This document shows positions 14,111 through 25,700 of a stretch of 64,000 nt of DNA, one piece after another. Source of the stretch: Epiperipatus broadwayi (taxonomy: Eukaryota > Onychophora > Udeonychophora > Euonychophora > Peripatidae); the NCBI GenBank assembly GCA_028023455.1, contig JAQFVV010013349.1, positions 1 through 64,000 on the forward strand. The letters are read 5' to 3'. Numbering within the stretch: the first letter of the stretch is position 1; each line of letters opens with the position of its first letter. The notes beneath the pieces are model-generated. The model saw nothing but the letters and a program-made list of their open reading frames with translations. It was not told where the DNA came from and searched no databases. The position numbers and the translations under genes were made by a program.

Positions 14111-16085
14111 ACTTTATAAGGATTACATATGCTGATATTAATCATATATCGATCCTACACTTAGGCAAGATGAGAAAACACACTGATCATAATAAACCTA
14201 TGTTACAATGTATACCTCAATCAATATCTGAAACGAATGGACATGACATGAGAAAATAATAATAATTTTAAATTTAATGAAGGAACACTCAAAAGTAATT
14301 GGTAGCATACTAGCTTAAACTAAATAAAGTGGAAGTGTTATTAAAGAATAACTGTTACTAAATTACTTAATTAATATAATATCAATTATGTTCAAACTTT
14401 GACCAAGAATTATTTTGTTATAGCATTTTTTTTAAAGTTACTTCTGATAATTTTCAATATTTATTTTACCCGTTAAATAAATATAAAATATTTATCTTTT
14501 AAGTACCTAACATGCAAAGTTTATGTTTCCTATTGCATTTAATAAATCAGATGTATTTCATAGGTATTACTTCATATTAAATACAAACTTAATCGGGGAT
14601 AATGATAGTAATGCATATACTTATCATTACAAGATCATTAAAATGTTACGTGACAGATATAAACCTTAACCTATATGATATATAAAACTAAAATATAATT
14701 TTGCACATTAGTTTTTTCTTAAAAAAAACATTAAATAAACAAATGCATATTATCTCATTAGCAGAACTATTTTCTGCGAGCTGTTTGCCAAGGTGAAGAG
14801 TTTTCATCTGTCAAATTTTACAAAGCAATGAAATTAATAAACGCATTTTTTTTCTTTCCTTAATGAAATGTGTTCTTATATTTAGCAATTCTAATAATAA
14901 TCATGTAAAGAAAATTATAGTGGAACCAAATATTAATTCTCACTTGAATTATGCTAATAAAATTTGGATCCAAGAAAAGAAAACCAATATTCTAACATAG
15001 GCGATAGACACACACATTATGTATTGACTACACATATAATTAGCTAGATTATGTATTGAAAAAAACGCGCACTTTTTTTTTCTGTAGATTAGGATGATAA
15101 TAACTGCAGTTGACTTATAGTATATATGAAATTTTAAGAATCCCACCTTGCGTATAGTTTAATATATAATTTGATTTTATTATTAAGTCACTACAGATAT
15201 TTAGTTCTCGTTCATAATTTTAGAATTTTATTTTCCAATAATATTTTTTTTCTTAAGAATGCACGTATATAATTTCACATTTATTTACAAAGATTTTTTA
15301 GTTTTTATAAAAAAAAAAAAAACCATGCAGGTGGATGTATAGCTTAGTATTATTATGATTATTATTATTTTTATTTCTATTTAGACAATTCTTAGCGAAC
15401 AAAAACATATTTCAATGTATAAAAATAGCATTATTTAGAAACAGCGGGCGATCTACTGAGAATAAGCTCTAAAAAGTATCTAATTCTTTTTTTTTTTGTT
15501 TCTTTGTAATATTCCTTTTAATTATTTTTCTCTTACACCAAGAAAATATTAATAAATAATAATAAGTCACTAAATAATTATTACCCACTTAGAAATTTTT
15601 TTTTCTTTAATTTAGATAAAATAGTAAATTGCTTAATATTCTTAGCTAATTTCTTCATTTTTCTTGGTTTTGTTTAAAGAAAAAAGTCCAACTTTTAAGG
15701 CACGACAATTATTTAATTCAGAAAGTTAAGAAAAAGATAGATGGCATATAAATTCAGGATATCTTACCAAAGGCTTCAGCAATTCATTATAAATAGAAAT
15801 TTTATTTGATTATCCATTTATTCCTGCAATACTTTAAAAAAATTGGGTTACCAAATTTGAGGACTGTTATTTCTTTGAAATACAGAAAGCAGACGATTTC
15901 TAAAAAAATGATTTTGAGTATGAAATTGGTCATTCTTTTAACTCTAGTGACCTTTTTCAAAAACAAAATAATCACTTGGTTATGGCATAAATAAAAGAAA
16001 GGAAAAACTTATTACAATCATATAGTTTTCAGTATTATTTAAAATATATTACAAAGTAGTTTAATAATGAAAATAATACATACTT
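14111..16085. other. AT-rich non-coding stretch, nothing recognised
   Basis: Many short poly-A/T runs and no supported gene. Confidence 0.4.
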
Positions 16086-16331
16086 TTAAAACCAACAAGC
16101 ATAAGTTTGTTCACATAAATGTAAGAGCAAGCATTCACTATCTCTATTATTAATAGTACTTTCAGATTATGATTTCAATCTGATTTGCTATCTCCATTGA
16201 AGGGTAGGAATAAAAAACTAGATCTAAACACTAACTCTGAGCATTTATGGAACAATTTCTATTCAGCATGCAAGCATGAATTTTTTAGAGAAGTAATGTC
16301 TTCAAACTCAGCATAGCAATCCAGATAGCTA
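16086..16331 (-). repeat. inverted partial copy of the 406-bp ribozyme satellite
   Basis: The reverse complement of this stretch follows the satellite monomer from GATAGCTATCTGG-TTGCTATGCTGAG through TAGATCTAG and GATAGCAAAT to AGTGAATGCTTGCTC. Here it runs opposite to the array, and at 16331/16332 it switches abruptly to direct orientation. The hammerhead core is ruined: the CUGAUGA box reads CAAUGGAGA. It is much more diverged than the array interior. Confidence 0.85.
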
Positions 16332-16613
16332 TGTGGTAAAATGCCATCTATTGATCATAAATACAAGCATTAGCAAGTTTAACTTGTTTTTTTTTGTCTT
16401 TCATAAATGTACCTTTTGAGGTTTTCTTGCAATGATTATATATTGCAGAGGCTTCTACTACGTGGTGATACTTAACTGATATCAGACCCATATAGCTACC
16501 TGGCTTGCTATGCTGATTTTGAAGACATTACCAGTGTAAAAAATTCACGGTTGCAAGCTGAAAAGAAATTATTTCATAAATGATCAGAGTTAGTGTTTAG
16601 ATCTAGTTTCTTT

Positions 16614-16670
16614 TTCCTACCCTTCACTGATGATAGCAAATGAGATTGAAATCATGATCTAAAGGTGGAA
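16614..16670 (+). ncRNA. decayed hammerhead ribozyme, edge monomer A
   Basis: UUCC, CCUUCA, CUGAUGA, GAAA, palindromic AUCAUGAU, cleavage C at 16659, UAAAGG and GGAA occur in the correct order. Stem I has one mismatch (UAAAGG against CCUUCA). Stem II (UAGC loop GAUU) has lost its GC pairing. The core is intact but the helices are weakened. Confidence 0.65.
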
Positions 16671-17011
16671 TCAACAATAAAGAGAATGAATGCTTGCTCT
16701 GATGTTTATGTAAACAAACCTATGCTTGATGGTGTTTTTGGTAAAACGCCATTTATTGACCATAAATGCAAGCGTTAACAAGTTTAACTTGTTTTTTTTT
16801 TATAAATGTACCTTTTGAGGTTGTTTTTCAACGATATATATTGCAGAGGCTTCTACTATGTGGTGATACTGAACTGATATCAGACCCATATAGCTATCTG
16901 GCTTGCTATGCTGAGTTTGAACACATTATGTGTCTAAAAATATCACGCTTGCAAGCTGAATATAATTTTTTTCATAAATGCTTAGAGTTAGCATTTAGAT
17001 CTAGTTTCTTA

Positions 17012-17068
17012 TTCCTAAACTTCACTGTTGATAGCAAATCAGTTTGAAATCATGATCTGAAGGTGGAA
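17012..17068 (+). ncRNA. decayed hammerhead ribozyme, edge monomer B
   Basis: Same layout as the other copies, but the catalytic box reads CUGUUGA (A6 changed to U, position 17028), which should abolish cleavage. CUUCA/UGAAG stem I and UUCC/GGAA distal pairing remain. C17 would be 17057. Confidence 0.65.
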
Positions 17069-17202
17069 GTAACGATAGAGATAGTGAATGCTTGCTCTGA
17101 CATTTATGTAAACAAACCTACACTTGATGGTGTTTTTGGTAAAATGCCATCTATTGATCATAAATACAAGTGTTAGCAAGTTTAACTTTTTTTTTTGTTT
17201 TT

Positions 17203-17292
17203 AATATATATATATAAATATATATTCTAACCTCCCCCCGCGCGTGCGCGTCCTCACCATCAAAATTTTTACTGTTTAAACGAATATTCCGG
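17203..17292. other. GC-rich foreign patch replacing part of a satellite monomer
   Basis: After a T run the monomer is replaced by a short AT tract and then CTCCCCCCGCGCGTGCGCGT, followed by CTCACCATCAAAATTTTTAC. The array resumes at 17293 with CCCATATAGCTATCTGG. The missing monomer part is roughly ATAAATGTACC to GATCAGA. The patch is by far the most GC-rich stretch in the window and matches nothing else in it. Confidence 0.7.
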
Positions 17293-17824
17293 CCCATATA
17301 GCTATCTGGTTTGCTATGCTGAGTTTGAAGACATTACGTGTCTAAAAATTCACGCTTGCAAGCTGAATAGAAATTGTTTCATAAACGCTCAGAGTTTGTG
17401 TTTAGATCTAGTTTCTTTATTCCTGTCTTTCACTGACGATAGCAAATAGCTTGAAATCATGATCTGAAAGTGGAATTATAGTTAGAGATAGTGAATGCTA
17501 CTCTGACGTTTATGTAAACAGAATATACGCTTGATCGGTGTTTTTGGTAGAAACGCCATCTGTGGACATAAATACAAGCGTTAGCAAGTTTTTTAACTTG
17601 CATTTTTGTTTATCATAAATGTACCTTTGAGGTCTTTCTTGCAATGATATAGATTGCAGAGGCTTCTACTATGTGGTGATGCTGAACTGAGATCAGACCC
17701 ATATAGCTATCTGGTTTGCTATGCTGAGTTTGAAGACATTACGTGTCTAAAAAATTCACGCTTGCAAGCTGAATAGAAATTGTTTCATAAACGCTCAGAG
17801 TTTGTGTTTAGATCTAGTTTCTTT

Positions 17825-17882
17825 ATTCCTGTCTTTCACTGACGATAGCAAATAGCTTGAAATCATGATCTGAAAGTGGAAT
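17825..17882 (+). ncRNA. type I hammerhead ribozyme (representative of 21 in the array)
   Basis: RNA layout: distal stem I AUUCC (17825-17829) pairs with GGAAU (17878-17882) across an internal loop (UGU/U). Proximal stem I CUUUCA (17833-17838) pairs with UGAAAG (17871-17876). Core CUGACGA is at 17839-17845. Stem II is AGC/GCU with loop AAAUA (17847-17857) and a U-U apposition at its base. GAAA is at 17859-17862. Stem III is the palindrome AUCAUGAU (17862-17869), and C17 at 17870 is the predicted cleavage position. Identical modules start at 17419, 18231, 18637, 19043, 19449, 19855, 20261, 20667, 21073, 21478, 21884, 22290, 22696, 23102, 23508, 23914, 24320, 24726, 25132 and 25538. Cleavage at successive sites would release 406-nt (once 405-nt) monomers. 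A very short palindromic stem III is typical of retrozyme and PLE hammerheads that work best as dimers. The U-U apposition and three-pair stem II may make it slow. Confidence 0.85.
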
Positions 17883-20800
17883 TATAGTTAGAGATAGTGA
17901 ATGCTACTCTGACGTTTATGTAAACAGAATATACGCTTGATCGGTGTTTTTGGTAGAAACGCCATCTGTGGACATAAATACAAGCGTTAGCAAGTTTTTT
18001 AACTTGCATTTTTGTTTATCATAAATGTACCTTTGAGGTCTTTCTTGCAATGATATAGATTGCAGAGGCTTCTACTATGTGGTGATGCTGAACTGAGATC
18101 AGACCCATATAGCTATCTGGTTTGCTATGCTGAGTTTGAAGACATTACGTGTCTAAAAAATTCACGCTTGCAAGCTGAATAGAAATTGTTTCATAAACGC
18201 TCAGAGTTTGTGTTTAGATCTAGTTTCTTTATTCCTGTCTTTCACTGACGATAGCAAATAGCTTGAAATCATGATCTGAAAGTGGAATTATAGTTAGAGA
18301 TAGTGAATGCTACTCTGACGTTTATGTAAACAGAATATACGCTTGATCGGTGTTTTTGGTAGAAACGCCATCTGTGGACATAAATACAAGCGTTAGCAAG
18401 TTTTTTAACTTGCATTTTTGTTTATCATAAATGTACCTTTGAGGTCTTTCTTGCAATGATATAGATTGCAGAGGCTTCTACTATGTGGTGATGCTGAACT
18501 GAGATCAGACCCATATAGCTATCTGGTTTGCTATGCTGAGTTTGAAGACATTACGTGTCTAAAAAATTCACGCTTGCAAGCTGAATAGAAATTGTTTCAT
18601 AAACGCTCAGAGTTTGTGTTTAGATCTAGTTTCTTTATTCCTGTCTTTCACTGACGATAGCAAATAGCTTGAAATCATGATCTGAAAGTGGAATTATAGT
18701 TAGAGATAGTGAATGCTACTCTGACGTTTATGTAAACAGAATATACGCTTGATCGGTGTTTTTGGTAGAAACGCCATCTGTGGACATAAATACAAGCGTT
18801 AGCAAGTTTTTTAACTTGCATTTTTGTTTATCATAAATGTACCTTTGAGGTCTTTCTTGCAATGATATAGATTGCAGAGGCTTCTACTATGTGGTGATGC
18901 TGAACTGAGATCAGACCCATATAGCTATCTGGTTTGCTATGCTGAGTTTGAAGACATTACGTGTCTAAAAAATTCACGCTTGCAAGCTGAATAGAAATTG
19001 TTTCATAAACGCTCAGAGTTTGTGTTTAGATCTAGTTTCTTTATTCCTGTCTTTCACTGACGATAGCAAATAGCTTGAAATCATGATCTGAAAGTGGAAT
19101 TATAGTTAGAGATAGTGAATGCTACTCTGACGTTTATGTAAACAGAATATACGCTTGATCGGTGTTTTTGGTAGAAACGCCATCTGTGGACATAAATACA
19201 AGCGTTAGCAAGTTTTTTAACTTGCATTTTTGTTTATCATAAATGTACCTTTGAGGTCTTTCTTGCAATGATATAGATTGCAGAGGCTTCTACTATGTGG
19301 TGATGCTGAACTGAGATCAGACCCATATAGCTATCTGGTTTGCTATGCTGAGTTTGAAGACATTACGTGTCTAAAAAATTCACGCTTGCAAGCTGAATAG
19401 AAATTGTTTCATAAACGCTCAGAGTTTGTGTTTAGATCTAGTTTCTTTATTCCTGTCTTTCACTGACGATAGCAAATAGCTTGAAATCATGATCTGAAAG
19501 TGGAATTATAGTTAGAGATAGTGAATGCTACTCTGACGTTTATGTAAACAGAATATACGCTTGATCGGTGTTTTTGGTAGAAACGCCATCTGTGGACATA
19601 AATACAAGCGTTAGCAAGTTTTTTAACTTGCATTTTTGTTTATCATAAATGTACCTTTGAGGTCTTTCTTGCAATGATATAGATTGCAGAGGCTTCTACT
19701 ATGTGGTGATGCTGAACTGAGATCAGACCCATATAGCTATCTGGTTTGCTATGCTGAGTTTGAAGACATTACGTGTCTAAAAAATTCACGCTTGCAAGCT
19801 GAATAGAAATTGTTTCATAAACGCTCAGAGTTTGTGTTTAGATCTAGTTTCTTTATTCCTGTCTTTCACTGACGATAGCAAATAGCTTGAAATCATGATC
19901 TGAAAGTGGAATTATAGTTAGAGATAGTGAATGCTACTCTGACGTTTATGTAAACAGAATATACGCTTGATCGGTGTTTTTGGTAGAAACGCCATCTGTG
20001 GACATAAATACAAGCGTTAGCAAGTTTTTTAACTTGCATTTTTGTTTATCATAAATGTACCTTTGAGGTCTTTCTTGCAATGATATAGATTGCAGAGGCT
20101 TCTACTATGTGGTGATGCTGAACTGAGATCAGACCCATATAGCTATCTGGTTTGCTATGCTGAGTTTGAAGACATTACGTGTCTAAAAAATTCACGCTTG
20201 CAAGCTGAATAGAAATTGTTTCATAAACGCTCAGAGTTTGTGTTTAGATCTAGTTTCTTTATTCCTGTCTTTCACTGACGATAGCAAATAGCTTGAAATC
20301 ATGATCTGAAAGTGGAATTATAGTTAGAGATAGTGAATGCTACTCTGACGTTTATGTAAACAGAATATACGCTTGATCGGTGTTTTTGGTAGAAACGCCA
20401 TCTGTGGACATAAATACAAGCGTTAGCAAGTTTTTTAACTTGCATTTTTGTTTATCATAAATGTACCTTTGAGGTCTTTCTTGCAATGATATAGATTGCA
20501 GAGGCTTCTACTATGTGGTGATGCTGAACTGAGATCAGACCCATATAGCTATCTGGTTTGCTATGCTGAGTTTGAAGACATTACGTGTCTAAAAAATTCA
20601 CGCTTGCAAGCTGAATAGAAATTGTTTCATAAACGCTCAGAGTTTGTGTTTAGATCTAGTTTCTTTATTCCTGTCTTTCACTGACGATAGCAAATAGCTT
20701 GAAATCATGATCTGAAAGTGGAATTATAGTTAGAGATAGTGAATGCTACTCTGACGTTTATGTAAACAGAATATACGCTTGATCGGTGTTTTTGGTAGAA

Positions 20801-23800
20801 ACGCCATCTGTGGACATAAATACAAGCGTTAGCAAGTTTTTTAACTTGCATTTTTGTTTATCATAAATGTACCTTTGAGGTCTTTCTTGCAATGATATAG
20901 ATTGCAGAGGCTTCTACTATGTGGTGATGCTGAACTGAGATCAGACCCATATAGCTATCTGGTTTGCTATGCTGAGTTTGAAGACATTACGTGTCTAAAA
21001 AATTCACGCTTGCAAGCTGAATAGAAATTGTTTCATAAACGCTCAGAGTTTGTGTTTAGATCTAGTTTCTTTATTCCTGTCTTTCACTGACGATAGCAAA
21101 TAGCTTGAAATCATGATCTGAAAGTGGAATTATAGTTAGAGATAGTGAATGCTACTCTGACGTTTATGTAAACAGAATATACGCTTGATCGGTGTTTTTG
21201 GTAGAAACGCCATCTGTGGACATAAATACAAGCGTTAGCAAGTTTTTTAACTTGCATTTTTGTTTATCATAAATGTACCTTTGAGGTCTTTCTTGCAATG
21301 ATATAGATTGCAGAGGCTTCTACTATGTGGTGATGCTGAACTGAGATCAGACCCATATAGCTATCTGGTTTGCTATGCTGAGTTTGAAGACATTACGTGT
21401 CTAAAAATTCACGCTTGCAAGCTGAATAGAAATTGTTTCATAAACGCTCAGAGTTTGTGTTTAGATCTAGTTTCTTTATTCCTGTCTTTCACTGACGATA
21501 GCAAATAGCTTGAAATCATGATCTGAAAGTGGAATTATAGTTAGAGATAGTGAATGCTACTCTGACGTTTATGTAAACAGAATATACGCTTGATCGGTGT
21601 TTTTGGTAGAAACGCCATCTGTGGACATAAATACAAGCGTTAGCAAGTTTTTTAACTTGCATTTTTGTTTATCATAAATGTACCTTTGAGGTCTTTCTTG
21701 CAATGATATAGATTGCAGAGGCTTCTACTATGTGGTGATGCTGAACTGAGATCAGACCCATATAGCTATCTGGTTTGCTATGCTGAGTTTGAAGACATTA
21801 CGTGTCTAAAAAATTCACGCTTGCAAGCTGAATAGAAATTGTTTCATAAACGCTCAGAGTTTGTGTTTAGATCTAGTTTCTTTATTCCTGTCTTTCACTG
21901 ACGATAGCAAATAGCTTGAAATCATGATCTGAAAGTGGAATTATAGTTAGAGATAGTGAATGCTACTCTGACGTTTATGTAAACAGAATATACGCTTGAT
22001 CGGTGTTTTTGGTAGAAACGCCATCTGTGGACATAAATACAAGCGTTAGCAAGTTTTTTAACTTGCATTTTTGTTTATCATAAATGTACCTTTGAGGTCT
22101 TTCTTGCAATGATATAGATTGCAGAGGCTTCTACTATGTGGTGATGCTGAACTGAGATCAGACCCATATAGCTATCTGGTTTGCTATGCTGAGTTTGAAG
22201 ACATTACGTGTCTAAAAAATTCACGCTTGCAAGCTGAATAGAAATTGTTTCATAAACGCTCAGAGTTTGTGTTTAGATCTAGTTTCTTTATTCCTGTCTT
22301 TCACTGACGATAGCAAATAGCTTGAAATCATGATCTGAAAGTGGAATTATAGTTAGAGATAGTGAATGCTACTCTGACGTTTATGTAAACAGAATATACG
22401 CTTGATCGGTGTTTTTGGTAGAAACGCCATCTGTGGACATAAATACAAGCGTTAGCAAGTTTTTTAACTTGCATTTTTGTTTATCATAAATGTACCTTTG
22501 AGGTCTTTCTTGCAATGATATAGATTGCAGAGGCTTCTACTATGTGGTGATGCTGAACTGAGATCAGACCCATATAGCTATCTGGTTTGCTATGCTGAGT
22601 TTGAAGACATTACGTGTCTAAAAAATTCACGCTTGCAAGCTGAATAGAAATTGTTTCATAAACGCTCAGAGTTTGTGTTTAGATCTAGTTTCTTTATTCC
22701 TGTCTTTCACTGACGATAGCAAATAGCTTGAAATCATGATCTGAAAGTGGAATTATAGTTAGAGATAGTGAATGCTACTCTGACGTTTATGTAAACAGAA
22801 TATACGCTTGATCGGTGTTTTTGGTAGAAACGCCATCTGTGGACATAAATACAAGCGTTAGCAAGTTTTTTAACTTGCATTTTTGTTTATCATAAATGTA
22901 CCTTTGAGGTCTTTCTTGCAATGATATAGATTGCAGAGGCTTCTACTATGTGGTGATGCTGAACTGAGATCAGACCCATATAGCTATCTGGTTTGCTATG
23001 CTGAGTTTGAAGACATTACGTGTCTAAAAAATTCACGCTTGCAAGCTGAATAGAAATTGTTTCATAAACGCTCAGAGTTTGTGTTTAGATCTAGTTTCTT
23101 TATTCCTGTCTTTCACTGACGATAGCAAATAGCTTGAAATCATGATCTGAAAGTGGAATTATAGTTAGAGATAGTGAATGCTACTCTGACGTTTATGTAA
23201 ACAGAATATACGCTTGATCGGTGTTTTTGGTAGAAACGCCATCTGTGGACATAAATACAAGCGTTAGCAAGTTTTTTAACTTGCATTTTTGTTTATCATA
23301 AATGTACCTTTGAGGTCTTTCTTGCAATGATATAGATTGCAGAGGCTTCTACTATGTGGTGATGCTGAACTGAGATCAGACCCATATAGCTATCTGGTTT
23401 GCTATGCTGAGTTTGAAGACATTACGTGTCTAAAAAATTCACGCTTGCAAGCTGAATAGAAATTGTTTCATAAACGCTCAGAGTTTGTGTTTAGATCTAG
23501 TTTCTTTATTCCTGTCTTTCACTGACGATAGCAAATAGCTTGAAATCATGATCTGAAAGTGGAATTATAGTTAGAGATAGTGAATGCTACTCTGACGTTT
23601 ATGTAAACAGAATATACGCTTGATCGGTGTTTTTGGTAGAAACGCCATCTGTGGACATAAATACAAGCGTTAGCAAGTTTTTTAACTTGCATTTTTGTTT
23701 ATCATAAATGTACCTTTGAGGTCTTTCTTGCAATGATATAGATTGCAGAGGCTTCTACTATGTGGTGATGCTGAACTGAGATCAGACCCATATAGCTATC

Positions 23801-25537
23801 TGGTTTGCTATGCTGAGTTTGAAGACATTACGTGTCTAAAAAATTCACGCTTGCAAGCTGAATAGAAATTGTTTCATAAACGCTCAGAGTTTGTGTTTAG
23901 ATCTAGTTTCTTTATTCCTGTCTTTCACTGACGATAGCAAATAGCTTGAAATCATGATCTGAAAGTGGAATTATAGTTAGAGATAGTGAATGCTACTCTG
24001 ACGTTTATGTAAACAGAATATACGCTTGATCGGTGTTTTTGGTAGAAACGCCATCTGTGGACATAAATACAAGCGTTAGCAAGTTTTTTAACTTGCATTT
24101 TTGTTTATCATAAATGTACCTTTGAGGTCTTTCTTGCAATGATATAGATTGCAGAGGCTTCTACTATGTGGTGATGCTGAACTGAGATCAGACCCATATA
24201 GCTATCTGGTTTGCTATGCTGAGTTTGAAGACATTACGTGTCTAAAAAATTCACGCTTGCAAGCTGAATAGAAATTGTTTCATAAACGCTCAGAGTTTGT
24301 GTTTAGATCTAGTTTCTTTATTCCTGTCTTTCACTGACGATAGCAAATAGCTTGAAATCATGATCTGAAAGTGGAATTATAGTTAGAGATAGTGAATGCT
24401 ACTCTGACGTTTATGTAAACAGAATATACGCTTGATCGGTGTTTTTGGTAGAAACGCCATCTGTGGACATAAATACAAGCGTTAGCAAGTTTTTTAACTT
24501 GCATTTTTGTTTATCATAAATGTACCTTTGAGGTCTTTCTTGCAATGATATAGATTGCAGAGGCTTCTACTATGTGGTGATGCTGAACTGAGATCAGACC
24601 CATATAGCTATCTGGTTTGCTATGCTGAGTTTGAAGACATTACGTGTCTAAAAAATTCACGCTTGCAAGCTGAATAGAAATTGTTTCATAAACGCTCAGA
24701 GTTTGTGTTTAGATCTAGTTTCTTTATTCCTGTCTTTCACTGACGATAGCAAATAGCTTGAAATCATGATCTGAAAGTGGAATTATAGTTAGAGATAGTG
24801 AATGCTACTCTGACGTTTATGTAAACAGAATATACGCTTGATCGGTGTTTTTGGTAGAAACGCCATCTGTGGACATAAATACAAGCGTTAGCAAGTTTTT
24901 TAACTTGCATTTTTGTTTATCATAAATGTACCTTTGAGGTCTTTCTTGCAATGATATAGATTGCAGAGGCTTCTACTATGTGGTGATGCTGAACTGAGAT
25001 CAGACCCATATAGCTATCTGGTTTGCTATGCTGAGTTTGAAGACATTACGTGTCTAAAAAATTCACGCTTGCAAGCTGAATAGAAATTGTTTCATAAACG
25101 CTCAGAGTTTGTGTTTAGATCTAGTTTCTTTATTCCTGTCTTTCACTGACGATAGCAAATAGCTTGAAATCATGATCTGAAAGTGGAATTATAGTTAGAG
25201 ATAGTGAATGCTACTCTGACGTTTATGTAAACAGAATATACGCTTGATTGGTGTTTTTGGTAGAAACGCCATCTGTGGACATAAATACAAGCGTTAGCAA
25301 GTTTTTTAACTTGCATTTTTGTTTATCATAAATGTACCTTTGAGGTCTTTCTTGCAATGATATAGATTGCAGAGGCTTCTACTATGTGGTGATGCTGAAC
25401 TGAGATCAGACCCATATAGCTATCTGGTTTGCTATGCTGAGTTTGAAGACATTACGTGTCTAAAAAATTCACGCTTGCAAGCTGAATAGAAATTGTTTCA
25501 TAAACGCTCAGAGTTTGTGTTTAGATCTAGTTTCTTT

Positions 25538-25595
25538 ATTCCTGTCTTTCACTGATGATAGCAAATAGCTTGAAATCATGATCTGAAAGTGGAAT
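25538..25595 (+). ncRNA. terminal hammerhead copy with CUGAUGA core
   Basis: The last ribozyme of the array has U rather than C at the variable N7 position (CUGAUGA), the residue seen in the dispersed copy and in edge monomer A. All other core and helix residues equal those of the interior copies. N7 is unconstrained in hammerheads, so this copy should be as competent as the others. Confidence 0.8.
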
Positions 25596-25700
25596 TATAG
25601 TTAGAGATAGTGAATGCTACTCTGACGTTTATGTAAACAGAATATACGCTTGATTGGTGTTTTTGGTAGAAACGCCATCTGTGGATATATATATATATAT

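Larger units (their letters stand above)
16332..17202 (+). repeat. two diverged direct copies of the 406-bp satellite
   Basis: Anchors GCAGAGGCTTCTACTA at 16445 and 16843 are 398 bp apart. Both copies follow the array monomer throughout but differ at many sites from it and from each other. They look like older monomers at the array edge that escaped homogenisation. The 93-residue open frame at 16766-17047 is a by-product of the repeat and not a gene. Confidence 0.9.
17293..25684 (+). repeat. 406-bp hammerhead-ribozyme satellite / retrozyme array, about 20.7 copies
   Basis: The anchor GCAGAGGCTTCTACTA recurs at 17656, 18062, 18468, 18874, 19280, 19686, 20092, 20498, 20904, 21310, 21715, 22121, 22527, 22933, 23339, 23745, 24151, 24557, 24963 and 25369. 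The period is 406 throughout except one 405. Monomers look almost identical. Differences seen are a run of five instead of six A in the first and in the 21310 monomer, and C-to-T changes near 25248, 25555 and 25654 in the last two. Every monomer contains a full hammerhead core. The array ends in GCCATCTGTGGA joined directly to a short (TA)n. Tandem monomers of this size with type I hammerheads and no coding capacity match metazoan retrozymes. A plain satellite carrying a ribozyme is the alternative. Confidence 0.95.

Noticed and set aside
16445-16520. tRNA-like A and B boxes in the reverse complement of the satellite monomer
   Set aside because: TAGCTATATGG and GGTCTGATCTC are adjacent rather than 30-40 bases apart, so they cannot form a pol III promoter of the tRNA type.
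16766-17047. 93-residue frame in edge monomer B
   Set aside because: It is the same satellite sequence read in frame by chance, with no start context and no conservation of protein over DNA.
21308-21508. Small open frame recurring in satellite monomers (QRLLLCGDAELRSDPYSYL...)
   Set aside because: It starts at TTG, is open at this length only in monomers with five rather than six A in one run, and lies in an RNA whose conserved feature is the ribozyme. Edge copies do not preserve codon structure.
17293-25684. CRISPR-like array or bacterial repeat
   Set aside because: The repeat is 406 bp with no spacers, in an animal retroelement context.
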